Below are positions 26,934-34,683 of a stretch of 64,000 nucleotides of DNA, in pieces. The stretch is from Niallia sp. FSL W8-0635 (GTDB taxonomy: Bacteria > Bacillota > Bacilli > Bacillales > Cytobacillaceae): NCBI RefSeq assembly GCF_038007965.1, contig NZ_JBBOYD010000001.1, positions 4,618,307 through 4,682,306 on the forward strand. Reading direction: 5' to 3'. Within the stretch, counting starts at the first letter, position 1. Each line of letters begins with the position of its first letter. The notes beneath the pieces are model-generated. The model worked only from the letters and a program-made list of their open reading frames with translations. It had not been told where the DNA came from and did no database searches. The translations under genes were made by a program, and so were the position numbers.

Positions 26934-27908
26934 TTATAGTATTTTGGATTCCAGATATTCCTTTAAATCTTTTTTAACCATACTCATGTTATATTTTATG
27001 TCTTTTTCTTGATAACTTTGTAACAAAAGCGCAGCATACCCTGTAGTATATGCAGTTGCAAATGATACTCCCGTATCTAATGTCATTTTATCATTAAAGT
27101 ACGTTGAAAATATATCTTCACCAGGAGCAAAGACATCGACATCCTTTTGCTTGAATTCATCTGAAAAAATCCCACCATCTACGTTTAACATCCCAACACT
27201 AATGACTTCTGGATAGGCACCTGGATAAGCTGTATGTACATCACCTGGATAGTTTATATTTCCGGATGAAGATATAATAATAATATTATTATTATACGCT
27301 TTCCTAATTACATTAAGTAATTCCTTATCACCTTCAGGGAATTCCAAGCTAATATTTATTATGTCTACATTTTGCTTAATTGCCCATTCAATGCCTTTTA
27401 CCAAATTTTCAACCTTTACATTACCGTTTTTATCTGCCACTTTTCCTATATACAGATCGGTATTAGGAGAAATTCCGAGCAAATTATATTTATTCTCACG
27501 CGCTCCAATTATACCCGATATTTTGGTACCATGGCCATTTTCATCTACAAAGTTATCGTTATTTTCCCCAACAAAATTAACGCCCTTTACATATTTCAAA
27601 TCCTTATTTTCAATATCTATTCCCGTATCTAACACAGCAACCTTAATATTAGACCCTTTAATTTTTTGTTGGTGCCAGTAAGTAACGGAATTAGATATTT
27701 CTTGTTGAAGAACTTCTTCTTTACCCTTAGTATTTGGAACTGGCCTATCATCCTCTTCATGATCCATGTTAGAATGGTCCATCTGATTATGATTTATTTC
27801 TAAATCAGTTACTTCGCTTTCAATAGAGGTAGTAGAACTCCGTTCACAAGCTATTAAACCTGTTAATAACATAGAAATTATAGTAAGAAACAATATATAT
27901 CTATTCAT
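26934..27908 (-). CDS. Lipid-anchored subtilisin-like serine protease
   Basis: A 324-aa S8 peptidase. The signal MNRYILFLTIISMLLTGLIA ends in LIAC, a lipobox, so the enzyme should sit on the outer face of the membrane. The catalytic triad is AVLDTGIDIE (Asp), DENGHGTKISGIIGA (His) and DTGVSFATAYT (Ser; GVSFAT instead of the usual GTSFAT). The oxyanion Asn is in IIISSSGNINYPG. A linker with NHNQMDHSNMDHEEDDR precedes the domain, and there is no large propeptide. It lies 13 bp downstream of a secreted Cys-rich precursor and may process it; that link is inferred from position. Confidence 0.88.
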   Translation of the reverse strand: MNRYILFLTIISMLLTGLIACERSSTTSIESEVTDLEINHNQMDHSNMDHEEDDRPVPNTKGKEEVLQQEISNSVTYWHQQKIKGSNIKVAVLDTGIDIENKDLKYVKGVNFVGENNDNFVDENGHGTKISGIIGARENKYNLLGISPNTDLYIGKVADKNGNVKVENLVKGIEWAIKQNVDIINISLEFPEGDKELLNVIRKAYNNNIIIISSSGNINYPGDVHTAYPGAYPEVISVGMLNVDGGIFSDEFKQKDVDVFAPGEDIFSTYFNDKMTLDTGVSFATAYTTGYAALLLQSYQEKDIKYNMSMVKKDLKEYLESKIL

Positions 27909-27921
27909 TTACTAACCTACC

Positions 27922-28668
27922 TTAAGGAATTTGTTGCCACCAACTATGTTCATGCCAATACTTACTATGGCCAATTAACGACGAACAATTTCTTATATAC
28001 GCTTTACAATATCTAAGATCACTGTCCATTTTACCTAGTGTAGAATCTGAAGCACAAATCAAAGCTACTATAATAGCCTTATAACAATCTGATGTAATGA
28101 AGTTTTGATAACCATATCCATTATCATCAAGACAATATGGCCATCCTCCACCTGAAATTTTCCCATCTTGAGATTCGAGGGAATGATCAATAAAAATTTG
28201 AGACTTAGGAATTTCTAGTGCAGCTTCTTGTTTAATCTTTTTTGATAATGGATGATTTTCCTGCCCTAGTTCTTTAAATGCCAATAACAAACTATCAAAA
28301 TCATTTTTCTGTACCATTACTGATTGTTTTATTTTATTCATGTCTTCTTCACTAATCCCAAAATCTTTCGCCTTAGCTTTTAAAATCTCATCTGCAGAAT
28401 AAAACTTCTCACCTTTTTCTTTTGCTTCTATAAACGATTTTTCTAGAGTTTCTTTCTTTTTTTCTTGTTTCAATACCATTTCATTTACAAAACGATCATC
28501 CTGTTTAACTACTTCTTCTTGCACTTCCTCCGAGGCATCGTAGTTCTCAATCATCGATTGAACAATTTCGTTATAATTACTCTCCTCCTCAGCTAAGGCT
28601 ACTACACTCCCTTGCATTATCACCGATAAAACTAGCAGACTGGCAATAATCTTTTTAAATCTTTTCAC
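27922..28668 (-). CDS. Secreted Cys-rich precursor protein (unknown)
   Basis: 248 aa. The start is GTG 28668 with GGGAGG 7 nt upstream. The frame extends further upstream but would then lack a proper signal peptide. The Sec signal is FKKIIASLLVLSVIMQGSVV with an ALAEE cleavage region. A charged, helical segment of about 130 residues (NYNEIVQSMIENYDASEEVQ, KQEKKKETLEKSFIEAKEKG) follows. The last ~75 residues change character: SGGGWPYCLDDNGYGYQNF, DCYKAIIVALICASDS, LRYCKAYIRNCSS and a His/Trp-rich tail. That C-terminal part has five Cys residues and looks like a small folded peptide behind a propeptide. I recognise no family. A bacteriocin-like or toxin-like product is a hypothesis. Confidence 0.78.
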   Translation of the reverse strand: MKRFKKIIASLLVLSVIMQGSVVALAEEESNYNEIVQSMIENYDASEEVQEEVVKQDDRFVNEMVLKQEKKKETLEKSFIEAKEKGEKFYSADEILKAKAKDFGISEEDMNKIKQSVMVQKNDFDSLLLAFKELGQENHPLSKKIKQEAALEIPKSQIFIDHSLESQDGKISGGGWPYCLDDNGYGYQNFITSDCYKAIIVALICASDSTLGKMDSDLRYCKAYIRNCSSLIGHSKYWHEHSWWQQIP

Positions 28669-28861
28669 AAAAAAACCTCCCATTTCTATGATTTGGAAAC
28701 AATACCGAGTATAACAGCTCTTTTTGTCATAAATTGTTATAAATTGTAAAATAAATTGATATTTCACAAAAATTTCACACTTATCCTTTAAATAGCTAAT
28801 TCTGTTTTTCTTTTAGGTTGTTTTCGTAATGTAGTGTAGTGTATTAAAGAGGATCATTAAT

Positions 28862-29047
28862 ATGAGAAAAGAAAAAGTCACTGACTATAACACTTATTAC
28901 GCTTCTATATTATCTATTGAGAAAGATCAGGGGAAAATTAATGCTTCGAACTTTTTAAGTTATATTTCGGAGCTAATCATTAAAAACTCAGAAACCATTG
29001 AAATGAAAGTTCTAAGTGGGAGAGTGATTATTAATGAGAAGAAATAA
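28862..29047 (+). CDS. Small protein coupled to recombinase B
   Basis: A 61-aa protein with a good ribosome-binding site (GAGG 9 nt before ATG). It reads MRKEKVTDYNTYYASILSIE and ends SGRVIINEKK. Its last codons overlap the start of recombinase remnant B by 14 nt, so the two were translationally coupled. A directionality factor or accessory of the recombinase is possible but unsupported by homology that I can recognise. The frame is intact although its partner is broken. Confidence 0.6.
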   Translation: MRKEKVTDYNTYYASILSIEKDQGKINASNFLSYISELIIKNSETIEMKVLSGRVIINEKK

Positions 29048-29690
29048 AAAAAAGAAGAGAAATAAGATTCGCAAAAATAGAAAAAGAGCTTATGGCTATG
29101 TAAAAAAAGTCCTAACAAATACATTGATAACACATCAATTGAAAAACAAATTGAAGAAATAGAGATATACTGTGAATTAAATGATATTGAGTTAGTTGAA
29201 ATATATACTGATGACCTTAAATCAGCTAAATCATTAGAAGGTAGAGATGGATTTAAGGATATGCACAATAATGTACTTAGTTCAAAAGATGATGTAGACT
29301 ACATTATTATTTTCAAACAAGACCTAATTTCACAAGATACCCTAGATACTTTATATATTATGAAACGACTAAACTCATTGGACAAACACCTTATATCAAT
29401 CGCTGACAATGTTAATACAGAAGATCCTTCTGCAAAAATTCTTGTACATGTGTTAGCTTTAGTCGCAGAACTCGTGAATTTATCAATATGAGAACATCTT
29501 CTGGCATGGGGAAAAAAGGCAAATGAAGGTCACTTTTTAGGCGGAATAGTCTTTGGTTATAAGACGAATTAATCATTGTTCCTGAAGAATTCAAGGTCGT
29601 GATTTCACAGTTACAGTGACTCCCCAAAAAATCTTGTTTCACATAAATGTTACACAGTCCATAACGTATAAGTTTGCGATTATTGTTTAA
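29034..29690 (+). pseudogene. Large serine recombinase remnant B (catalytic domain, frameshifted)
   Basis: ATG 29034 opens the frame MRRNKKK...RAYGYVKK. A one-base slip in an A run (~29102-29108) then restores KSPNKYIDNTSIEKQIEEIE, KDMHNNVLSSKDDVDYIIIF and KQDLISQDTLDTLYIMKRLN. A second one-base slip near 29477 gives REFINMRTSSGMGKK, and a third region reads ANEGHFLGGIVFGYKTN. This is the resolvase catalytic domain followed by the start of the recombinase domain. Active-site residues are also eroded: the YxRxS motif reads YVKKS, and the usual DRxSRD reads DLISQD. After ~29600 it is fused directly to the tail of the family within direct repeat copy 2. It is clearly dead. Confidence 0.85.
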
Positions 29691-29872
29691 TAAATATAGC
29701 GACTGTAAAAACGCCTATTTAGGATTGTTTTCTTTTCTCAGATTTTACAAAAAAATATTTTCCGAATAGACATTTTAGAATAAATTAGCTGCTATTTCAG
29801 TTTAGCTAATCCTCGTAGTTACACTCTCTGTCAATCTTCGACAATTTCCGAGGAGTCACTGCGAACATAACT
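29601..29872. repeat. Direct repeat copy 2 of the rlmH island
   Basis: It carries the same recombinase tail as copy 1 (GTGATTTCACAGTTACAGTG, then VTQSITYKFAIIV in translation) and the same ~190-bp downstream segment, ending GAGGAGTCACTGCGAACA. Identity to copy 1 is about 85% by eye. Confidence 0.8.
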
Positions 29873-30185
29873 TTTTGTTTGTTGCTCCATATCGAACCCC
29901 CATTAAAACCTAAGTATAATGAACTATTAGTGCGCGCTTTCTAACGGTTCATGTTCTAAATGCATACATAAATTTCCATAAAAAAAACCCAAAGCCTATT
30001 TATAGTTAAATAAGCTTTGGGTAATGCCTCCCGAAGAGTAACAAGTCCAATTTTTTCTATATTCTATTTTAATAGATATAAATATTGAAGTAATGTTTCC
30101 CCAAGTTCTTTAAGGAAATTTAAGTACAGATAAAATTTACCATGTAACCGCTCACATGTCAATAATCTTTTTTATAATTTTCTAA
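29873..30185. other. Spacer with a strong hairpin
   Basis: No gene. It contains one terminator (separate entry) and AT-rich filler between direct repeat copy 2 and recombinase remnant C. Confidence 0.4.
29980..30022 (-). terminator. Minus-strand terminator, probably of the rlmH transcript
   Basis: Arms ACCCAAAGC and GCTTTGGGT, with AT-rich inner pairing, followed by eight T on the minus strand. It is about 660 bp beyond the rlmH stop, as would result if an element was inserted between rlmH and its terminator. Confidence 0.7.
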
Positions 30186-30188
30186 AGA

Positions 30189-30833
30189 GATGTAGAAGAG
30201 GCAGACCTCTCAAGAAAATGGGGGGCTCTCAATAGATATCTAGAAGCATTTGAACAAAATCTTTTTCCTGTTACGGTTTTGCAAGAACGTTTACAGCAAG
30301 TTGCTATTGAAAAGAGTGCAATTGATCAAAAGAGGAATAACTTAATAACGGAAATAAGTAAATCTGATACAAAAGTTATTCCTCCAGAGTTGGTACATCT
30401 TCTATTAGAAAAATTTGTAGAAGTTTATAAGTCCTCTACTAGAGATAAACAAAAGCAATTGCTACAGCAGTTGGTTAAACAGATCACTGTTGGACGGACA
30501 AATGATCATCTACGTCAAATTGATAAAGTTGAATTTGAATTTGATTTTACGGAAGTTAACCTTTCAAATACGTTTACACTTATCCACATGCTCTATTTAG
30601 AAACAGAAAAAGAAGGCTTATCAACACCTCCTATCCCTGCTTCTAGTGGCAAATATCCGCCCTATCTTCAACTTTTTTTGCCTCTATTTATGATACGGTT
30701 CCCCCCTATTAATCCGAAAAGCCCGATAAACCTGCTCCACCAAAATCAATCTCATCAACTGATGAGGAAACGTCATCTTGCTAAACGAAAGCTTTTCATC
30801 CGCCCTTTTCAGTACTTCGTCACTCAATCCTAG
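30189..30833 (+). pseudogene. Large serine recombinase remnant C (C-terminal part, crosses the att site)
   Basis: The frame opens at about 30189 (EEADLSRKWGALNRYLEAFE) and runs through VLQERLQQVAIEKSAIDQKR, a coiled-coil region, then VKQITVGRTNDHLRQIDKVE, FEFDFTEVNL and FTLIHMLYLETEKEGLSTPP to the stop at 30833. This is the C-terminal coiled-coil and tail of a large serine recombinase without its catalytic half. Beyond 30684 the frame is antisense to rlmH, so the reading frame runs through the presumed attachment core into the host gene. Confidence 0.72.
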
Positions 30834-31163
30834 TGATCCTCCGATAATAAAAGTAACCTTACTCTTCCCATATGTACCCAACTTATCAATGGTATCAGCT
30901 AACTCCTCTGAGGACTTTTGCTTGCCCTCAATAGCTAGGGCGATAACATGTGCATCAACTGAGACTTTGGCAAGGATTCGTTCGCCTTCTTTTTTCTTTA
31001 CTTGCAGCATCTCTGCTTCACTTAAGACTTCTGGTGCTTTTTCGTCTGGAACTTCAATAATTTCTATTTTAGAATAGCTTGAAAGCCTTTTTGTATATTC
31101 TTCGATTCCAAGCTTTAAGTATTTTTCTTTTAATTTTCCTACTGTAACAATTGAGATATTCAC
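30684..31163 (-). CDS. rlmH: 23S rRNA pseudouridine1915 N3-methyltransferase RlmH
   Basis: A 159-aa SPOUT methyltransferase that modifies position 1915 of 23S rRNA. It carries [20 protein letters not shown], the SAM knot [20 protein letters not shown] and the C-terminal [16 protein letters not shown]. In staphylococci the last codons of this gene (orfX) are the SCC attachment site. Here the end reads GAACCGTATCATAAATAG on the coding strand and abuts a recombinase remnant, so it was probably an insertion site here too. The gene itself appears intact. Confidence 0.95.
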   Translation of the reverse strand: MNISIVTVGKLKEKYLKLGIEEYTKRLSSYSKIEIIEVPDEKAPEVLSEAEMLQVKKKEGERILAKVSVDAHVIALAIEGKQKSSEELADTIDKLGTYGKSKVTFIIGGSLGLSDEVLKRADEKLSFSKMTFPHQLMRLILVEQVYRAFRINRGEPYHK

Positions 31164-31189
31164 ATGATTTCCTCACTTTACAAACAAGA

Positions 31190-31580
31190 TATCCACATAA
31201 GTTATCCACATATCCACATTTTTGCTCCACATATAGTATGGAATCACTTGTTCGCCACCATATATATGGCACTATTTTTACAATATTCACAGGTTGTTGA
31301 TAACTTTTCTTCGTCTGAAATTTGTTCCAAAATCGGAAATGTTTCATACTCATTAACGATGGAATCTATTGCTATATCAACGTGTTCAGCACAACTATAA
31401 ATCATTCTTCCTTCTCCTTTTAGCAATTGCTTTTTTCATTTTTCAAAAAATAATTGTGGATAATATTTTTTCTATACTTTTTAAATAGTTATCCACACTC
31501 CATCTTAACATTCTGTCCAAAAACTGCAACCACTCTAACAAAATTCATTTACTTTTTCCAATAAGATCTTATCCACAAAC
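31190..31580. promoter_or_regulatory. DnaA-box cluster between rlmH and htrA
   Basis: Four perfect TTATCCACA boxes occur at 31202-31210 (+), 31455-31463 (-), 31489-31497 (+) and 31569-31577 (+). Near matches at 31186 and 31213 (ATATCCACA) add to the set. The cluster spans the small CxxH/CxxC gene and the downstream spacer. Confidence 0.75.
31244..31405 (-). CDS. CxxH/CxxC small protein
   Basis: A 53-aa protein with the start at ATG 31405, preceded by AAAAGGAG (the longer TTG start at 31426 lies in front of that ribosome-binding site). Sequence MIYSCAEHVDIAIDSIVNEY and STTCEYCKNSAIYMVANK: one Cys-x-x-His and one Cys-x-x-Cys, which could bind a metal. It matches the small CxxH/CxxC protein family that sits next to rlmH in Bacilli. 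The function is unknown. Confidence 0.8.
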   Translation of the reverse strand: MIYSCAEHVDIAIDSIVNEYETFPILEQISDEEKLSTTCEYCKNSAIYMVANK

Positions 31581-31640
31581 CAGTTCGTTATTTTTTGAAA
31601 AAAACTTTTCCTCTTTATGAAAAAAATGAATTTAAAAAAA

Positions 31641-31678
31641 GTAGAGTAGAACCCCAAAAAAGTTCTGCTCTACTTTCC
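31641..31678. terminator. Terminator of htrA
   Basis: Arms GTAGAGTAGAAC and GTTCTGCTCTAC with a T run. Confidence 0.85.
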
Positions 31679-31682
31679 TTCC

Positions 31683-32885
31683 TTACATTTGATCTTCCGA
31701 TAAAGTAAGCTCTGCTGTTTCTAGCTTTCCATTGCGATAATATTTTACTTTCATGGAATCTCCAATTTTCTTTTCATTATATAAATGCTTTCTTAAATCA
31801 ATTAAGTCCACTATTTCTTTGCCATCTAGTTCAACAATAACATCTAGCTCTTTTAATCCTGCTTTTTGAGCTGGTGAATTTGGCGAAACATCTTTAATTG
31901 CTACACCTTTAGTGATATCCTCCGGTAGCTTTAATGCTTCCTGCTGATAGTACCCAGGAATATCGCTAACTGACTGTAACTCAACTCCCATATATGGTCT
32001 CTGTACTTCACCGTGTTTTTCTAAATCCTCAATGATTGGAATGGCCGAATTAATTGGAATGGCAAGACCAATCCCTTCTACAGCAGATTCAGCAATCTTC
32101 ATACTGTTGATGCCGATAAGCTGACCTTCAATATTAACTAGGGCTCCCCCACTATTCCCAGGGTTAATAGCGGCATCTGTTTGAATAACCTCTGATTGCC
32201 AATCAGGAGTACCATCCTCATTAATATCCACTGGAATCGTTCTAGCCAATCCTGAAACAATTCCTTGTGTGACAGATCCGGAGAATGTTAGCCCTAATGG
32301 ATTCCCAATCGCAATGACAGGCTCACCCGCTTTTAACGTGTCTGAATTTCCAAATTCGGCTACCTTTGTAATTTCACTAGAATCTACTTCAACAACTGCC
32401 AAATCCGTCCAAATATCAGCACCAATTAACTCGGCACTAATTTTCTTTCCATTTGATAAAGTGACCTCAAGCTCCGTTGCGCCTTGCACAACATGATTAT
32501 TTGTGACAATATATGCTTTTCCGCCACTTTTTTTATAAATAACACCTGATCCTGTTCCCGCTTCTTCTGCCGTCGTTTCATCTGCCCAGAAATTAGAGGA
32601 CTGCAAATTGGTAATTCCGACAACCGAATCGGCTGCTTTATCAACAGCCTTTGTCACATCCGTTTCCACATTCAAAGAGACATTCTGTGTTTTTATCCCT
32701 TCTGAATTACTTACAATGCTTCCATTCTCCTCTTTACTCGGAAGAATTGCTAAATCAGTTAAGCGTGGACTAAGTAATAACACAAGTACTGCACCTATAA
32801 TAGCACCGATAAATCCAGAGAAGAAATAGCCCTTTCGCGACCTTTTCTTTGACCCATCTCCCCGAGTCCCATAATCATATTCCAC
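31683..32885 (-). CDS. htrA: HtrA-like membrane serine protease
   Basis: A 400-aa trypsin-type protease with a PDZ domain; YyxA (HtrC) is the B. subtilis counterpart in this position. The start is GTG 32885 (MEYDYGTRGDG), which has AAAGGA at proper spacing; TTG 32894 is less likely. TM anchor: FFSGFIGAIIGAVLVLLLSP. Catalytic triad: VTNNHVVQG (His), IWTDLAVVEVD (Asp), NPGNSGGALVN (Ser). The PDZ domain at the C-terminus is IKDVSPNSPAQKAGLKELDV. It degrades misfolded envelope proteins. It lies downstream of the walRK operon. Confidence 0.92.
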   Translation of the reverse strand: MEYDYGTRGDGSKKRSRKGYFFSGFIGAIIGAVLVLLLSPRLTDLAILPSKEENGSIVSNSEGIKTQNVSLNVETDVTKAVDKAADSVVGITNLQSSNFWADETTAEEAGTGSGVIYKKSGGKAYIVTNNHVVQGATELEVTLSNGKKISAELIGADIWTDLAVVEVDSSEITKVAEFGNSDTLKAGEPVIAIGNPLGLTFSGSVTQGIVSGLARTIPVDINEDGTPDWQSEVIQTDAAINPGNSGGALVNIEGQLIGINSMKIAESAVEGIGLAIPINSAIPIIEDLEKHGEVQRPYMGVELQSVSDIPGYYQQEALKLPEDITKGVAIKDVSPNSPAQKAGLKELDVIVELDGKEIVDLIDLRKHLYNEKKIGDSMKVKYYRNGKLETAELTLSEDQM

Positions 32886-33038
32886 AAGCTTCAATCCTTT
32901 CTAAGACATTTATCTAAATACTTCCTAACATACCCCTTATTATTTTTCCTTTTTTTAAAAAAAACAAACGAAATACTTAAAGAAGTTTTCTCTATATGAT
33001 TCCCCAAAGCCCTTGTAGCATTCCTTTGTTTTTCCATC

Positions 33039-33073
33039 AAAAAAAGCGAATACCTTCATAATATCCGCTTTTT
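33039..33073 (-). terminator. Terminator of the walRK operon
   Basis: Stem AAAAAAGCG / CGCTTTTTT with a loose central loop, 9 bp past the walJ stop. Confidence 0.7.
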
Positions 33074-33081
33074 TTATTCTT

Positions 33082-33870
33082 CTATATCGCCATTAGCTTT
33101 GTCGGTATTCGAGGATCCGTGTCAAATAGATTTACTTGTTCGCCTAAGCCTATTCCACGACTTTCTAACGTCTGTCCAACTGACATTCTTGCTAAATCCT
33201 TCATATTATTATCTAAACTTAAGTGAGCAAGATAAATATGCTTTGTACGATTTCCAATTACTTCACTCATTGCAATCGCCGCATCCTCATTACATACATG
33301 CCCGACATCGCTTAAAATACGTCTTTTAATATTCCATGGATATTTTCCCATCCGTAGCATCTGCACATCATGATTGCTTTCAAATACATATGAATCCGCA
33401 TTGGAAATAATCCCTTTCATTCGATCGCTAACATAGCCGGTATCTGTGATAAGAACGAGCTTTTTCTGTCCTTCATGGAATACATAAAACATTGGCTCTG
33501 CAGCATCATGGGATACCCCAAAGGATTCAATTGATAAATTACCGAATGTTTTTACTGTTTCCATATCAAACTGAAATTTCTGCTCTGTCGGAATTTCTCC
33601 AATCAAATGATTCATAGCCGTCCACGTTTTTTCATTCGCATAAATAGGCAATTTATATTTTCTTGCGACAATTCCTACCCCTTTAATATGGTCACTATGC
33701 TCATGTGTCACTAATATGCCTGTTAAATCACTCATCTTTCGTTCAATGCCTTGAAATAAGCCTTCCATTTGCTTTCCGCTTAATCCAGCATCGACTAAAA
33801 AAGAATGTTCTCCTGATTCAACAAAAATGGCATTTCCTGTACTGCCACTTGCGAGAACACTAAAACGCAT
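33082..33870 (-). CDS. walJ: WalJ/YycJ metallo-beta-lactamase-fold protein
   Basis: A 262-aa protein of the MBL superfamily. The metal site [12 protein letters not shown] (HxHxDH) is near residue 55, with VTHEHSD and later FESNHDVQ and [13 protein letters not shown]. It is the last gene of the walR-walK-yycH-walI-walJ operon and 6 bp downstream of walI. In B. subtilis YycJ is linked to DNA repair or envelope control, while its substrate is debated. The start has GGAG. Confidence 0.92.
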   Translation of the reverse strand: MRFSVLASGSTGNAIFVESGEHSFLVDAGLSGKQMEGLFQGIERKMSDLTGILVTHEHSDHIKGVGIVARKYKLPIYANEKTWTAMNHLIGEIPTEQKFQFDMETVKTFGNLSIESFGVSHDAAEPMFYVFHEGQKKLVLITDTGYVSDRMKGIISNADSYVFESNHDVQMLRMGKYPWNIKRRILSDVGHVCNEDAAIAMSEVIGNRTKHIYLAHLSLDNNMKDLARMSVGQTLESRGIGLGEQVNLFDTDPRIPTKLMAI

Positions 33871-33876
33871 TTTCTC

Positions 33877-34683
33877 TCACTCCACTTTCATTTCCTCTGT
33901 TTCTGTTTCTGGTTGAATAACTTCCCCGTCCAATGCATTGACATAGAAATCTTCCTCGTTCACAGTTACTTTCCAAGTTGGAGCTAGCAACTGTGCAGAC
34001 GTATCCAGCTGTGTATAATAGCCTAATTCTACATAACTTACATACGAATCACTTTCGATGAAATTATTTGTAAATAAGTTAAGAATAACCCTTAGAGGCT
34101 GTGTAATGGGCTCTTCTTTATCCATTTCTTTAATGTTTTCCAAATACGTCTGGTTATAGGATACAATTTTGTTCTCCTCATTTACATTAAAGGTAAGCTC
34201 ACCCTTTGGATTACGATACAGTGTCTTTCCTGCATACTGCTGATAGTATTTAATGGTGTTCCCCTTCTTTTCCCAGAAGCGATACTCTGCACCATTAAGT
34301 ACTTGATTAAACAGAAATTCTGTTAAATCCTCTGGGTTAAACTCCTCCTTAATACTAATTGGCTCAACTAGTACTGCCTGAAGATATATACTGTCTCTAA
34401 CCGTAATTTCTTGACCACTTAATAGTCCCTTTTCCAGCTCCTTGATCTCATCATCCGTAAATTTCTTCGATTTTGCTGATAAGTATTGATCCTTTTGATT
34501 ATTGACTGGCAGCTTTTCTTTATCATATTGGATATCTAATCGCGAAAGCGTTTTGGTTGTAGGCTCTGTTGAATACTCATCAGCACGCTGGTATTCCTTG
34601 ATCTTTATATATTCATAAATTAAATATACATCCAATAACAAGAAGGCAATAATAAATATGGTCTTTATTTTACTCCAGTCCAT
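33877..34683 (-). CDS. walI: WalI/YycI regulator of WalK
   Basis: A 268-aa protein with an N-terminal TM (IKTIFIIAFLLLDVYLIYEY) and an extracytoplasmic part. YycI works with YycH to restrain WalK kinase activity. The gene overlaps the yycH end by 14 bp, and its ribosome-binding site (AGGAGG) lies in yycH. Regions YEYIKIKEYQRADEY and PTWKVTVNEEDFYVNALDGE are typical of the family. Confidence 0.92.
   Translation of the reverse strand: MDWSKIKTIFIIAFLLLDVYLIYEYIKIKEYQRADEYSTEPTTKTLSRLDIQYDKEKLPVNNQKDQYLSAKSKKFTDDEIKELEKGLLSGQEITVRDSIYLQAVLVEPISIKEEFNPEDLTEFLFNQVLNGAEYRFWEKKGNTIKYYQQYAGKTLYRNPKGELTFNVNEENKIVSYNQTYLENIKEMDKEEPITQPLRVILNLFTNNFIESDSYVSYVELGYYTQLDTSAQLLAPTWKVTVNEEDFYVNALDGEVIQPETETEEMKVE

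Noticed and set aside
27922..28767. Longer start for the Cys-rich precursor, and assignment to the halocin C8 or lantibiotic families
   Set aside because: The long start places 33 residues in front of a signal peptide and ignores a good GTG start. The Cys count and pattern do not fit halocin C8, and no lanthionine synthetase is present.
29034..29690. Programmed frameshifting in recombinase B
   Set aside because: Several slips, altered active-site residues and a deletion of the zinc ribbon make plain decay far more likely.
25179..30680. Second att half-site at the left end of the island
   Set aside because: I could not find another copy of the rlmH end sequence (TATCATAAATAG or its complement) on that side by eye, so I did not annotate island ends.
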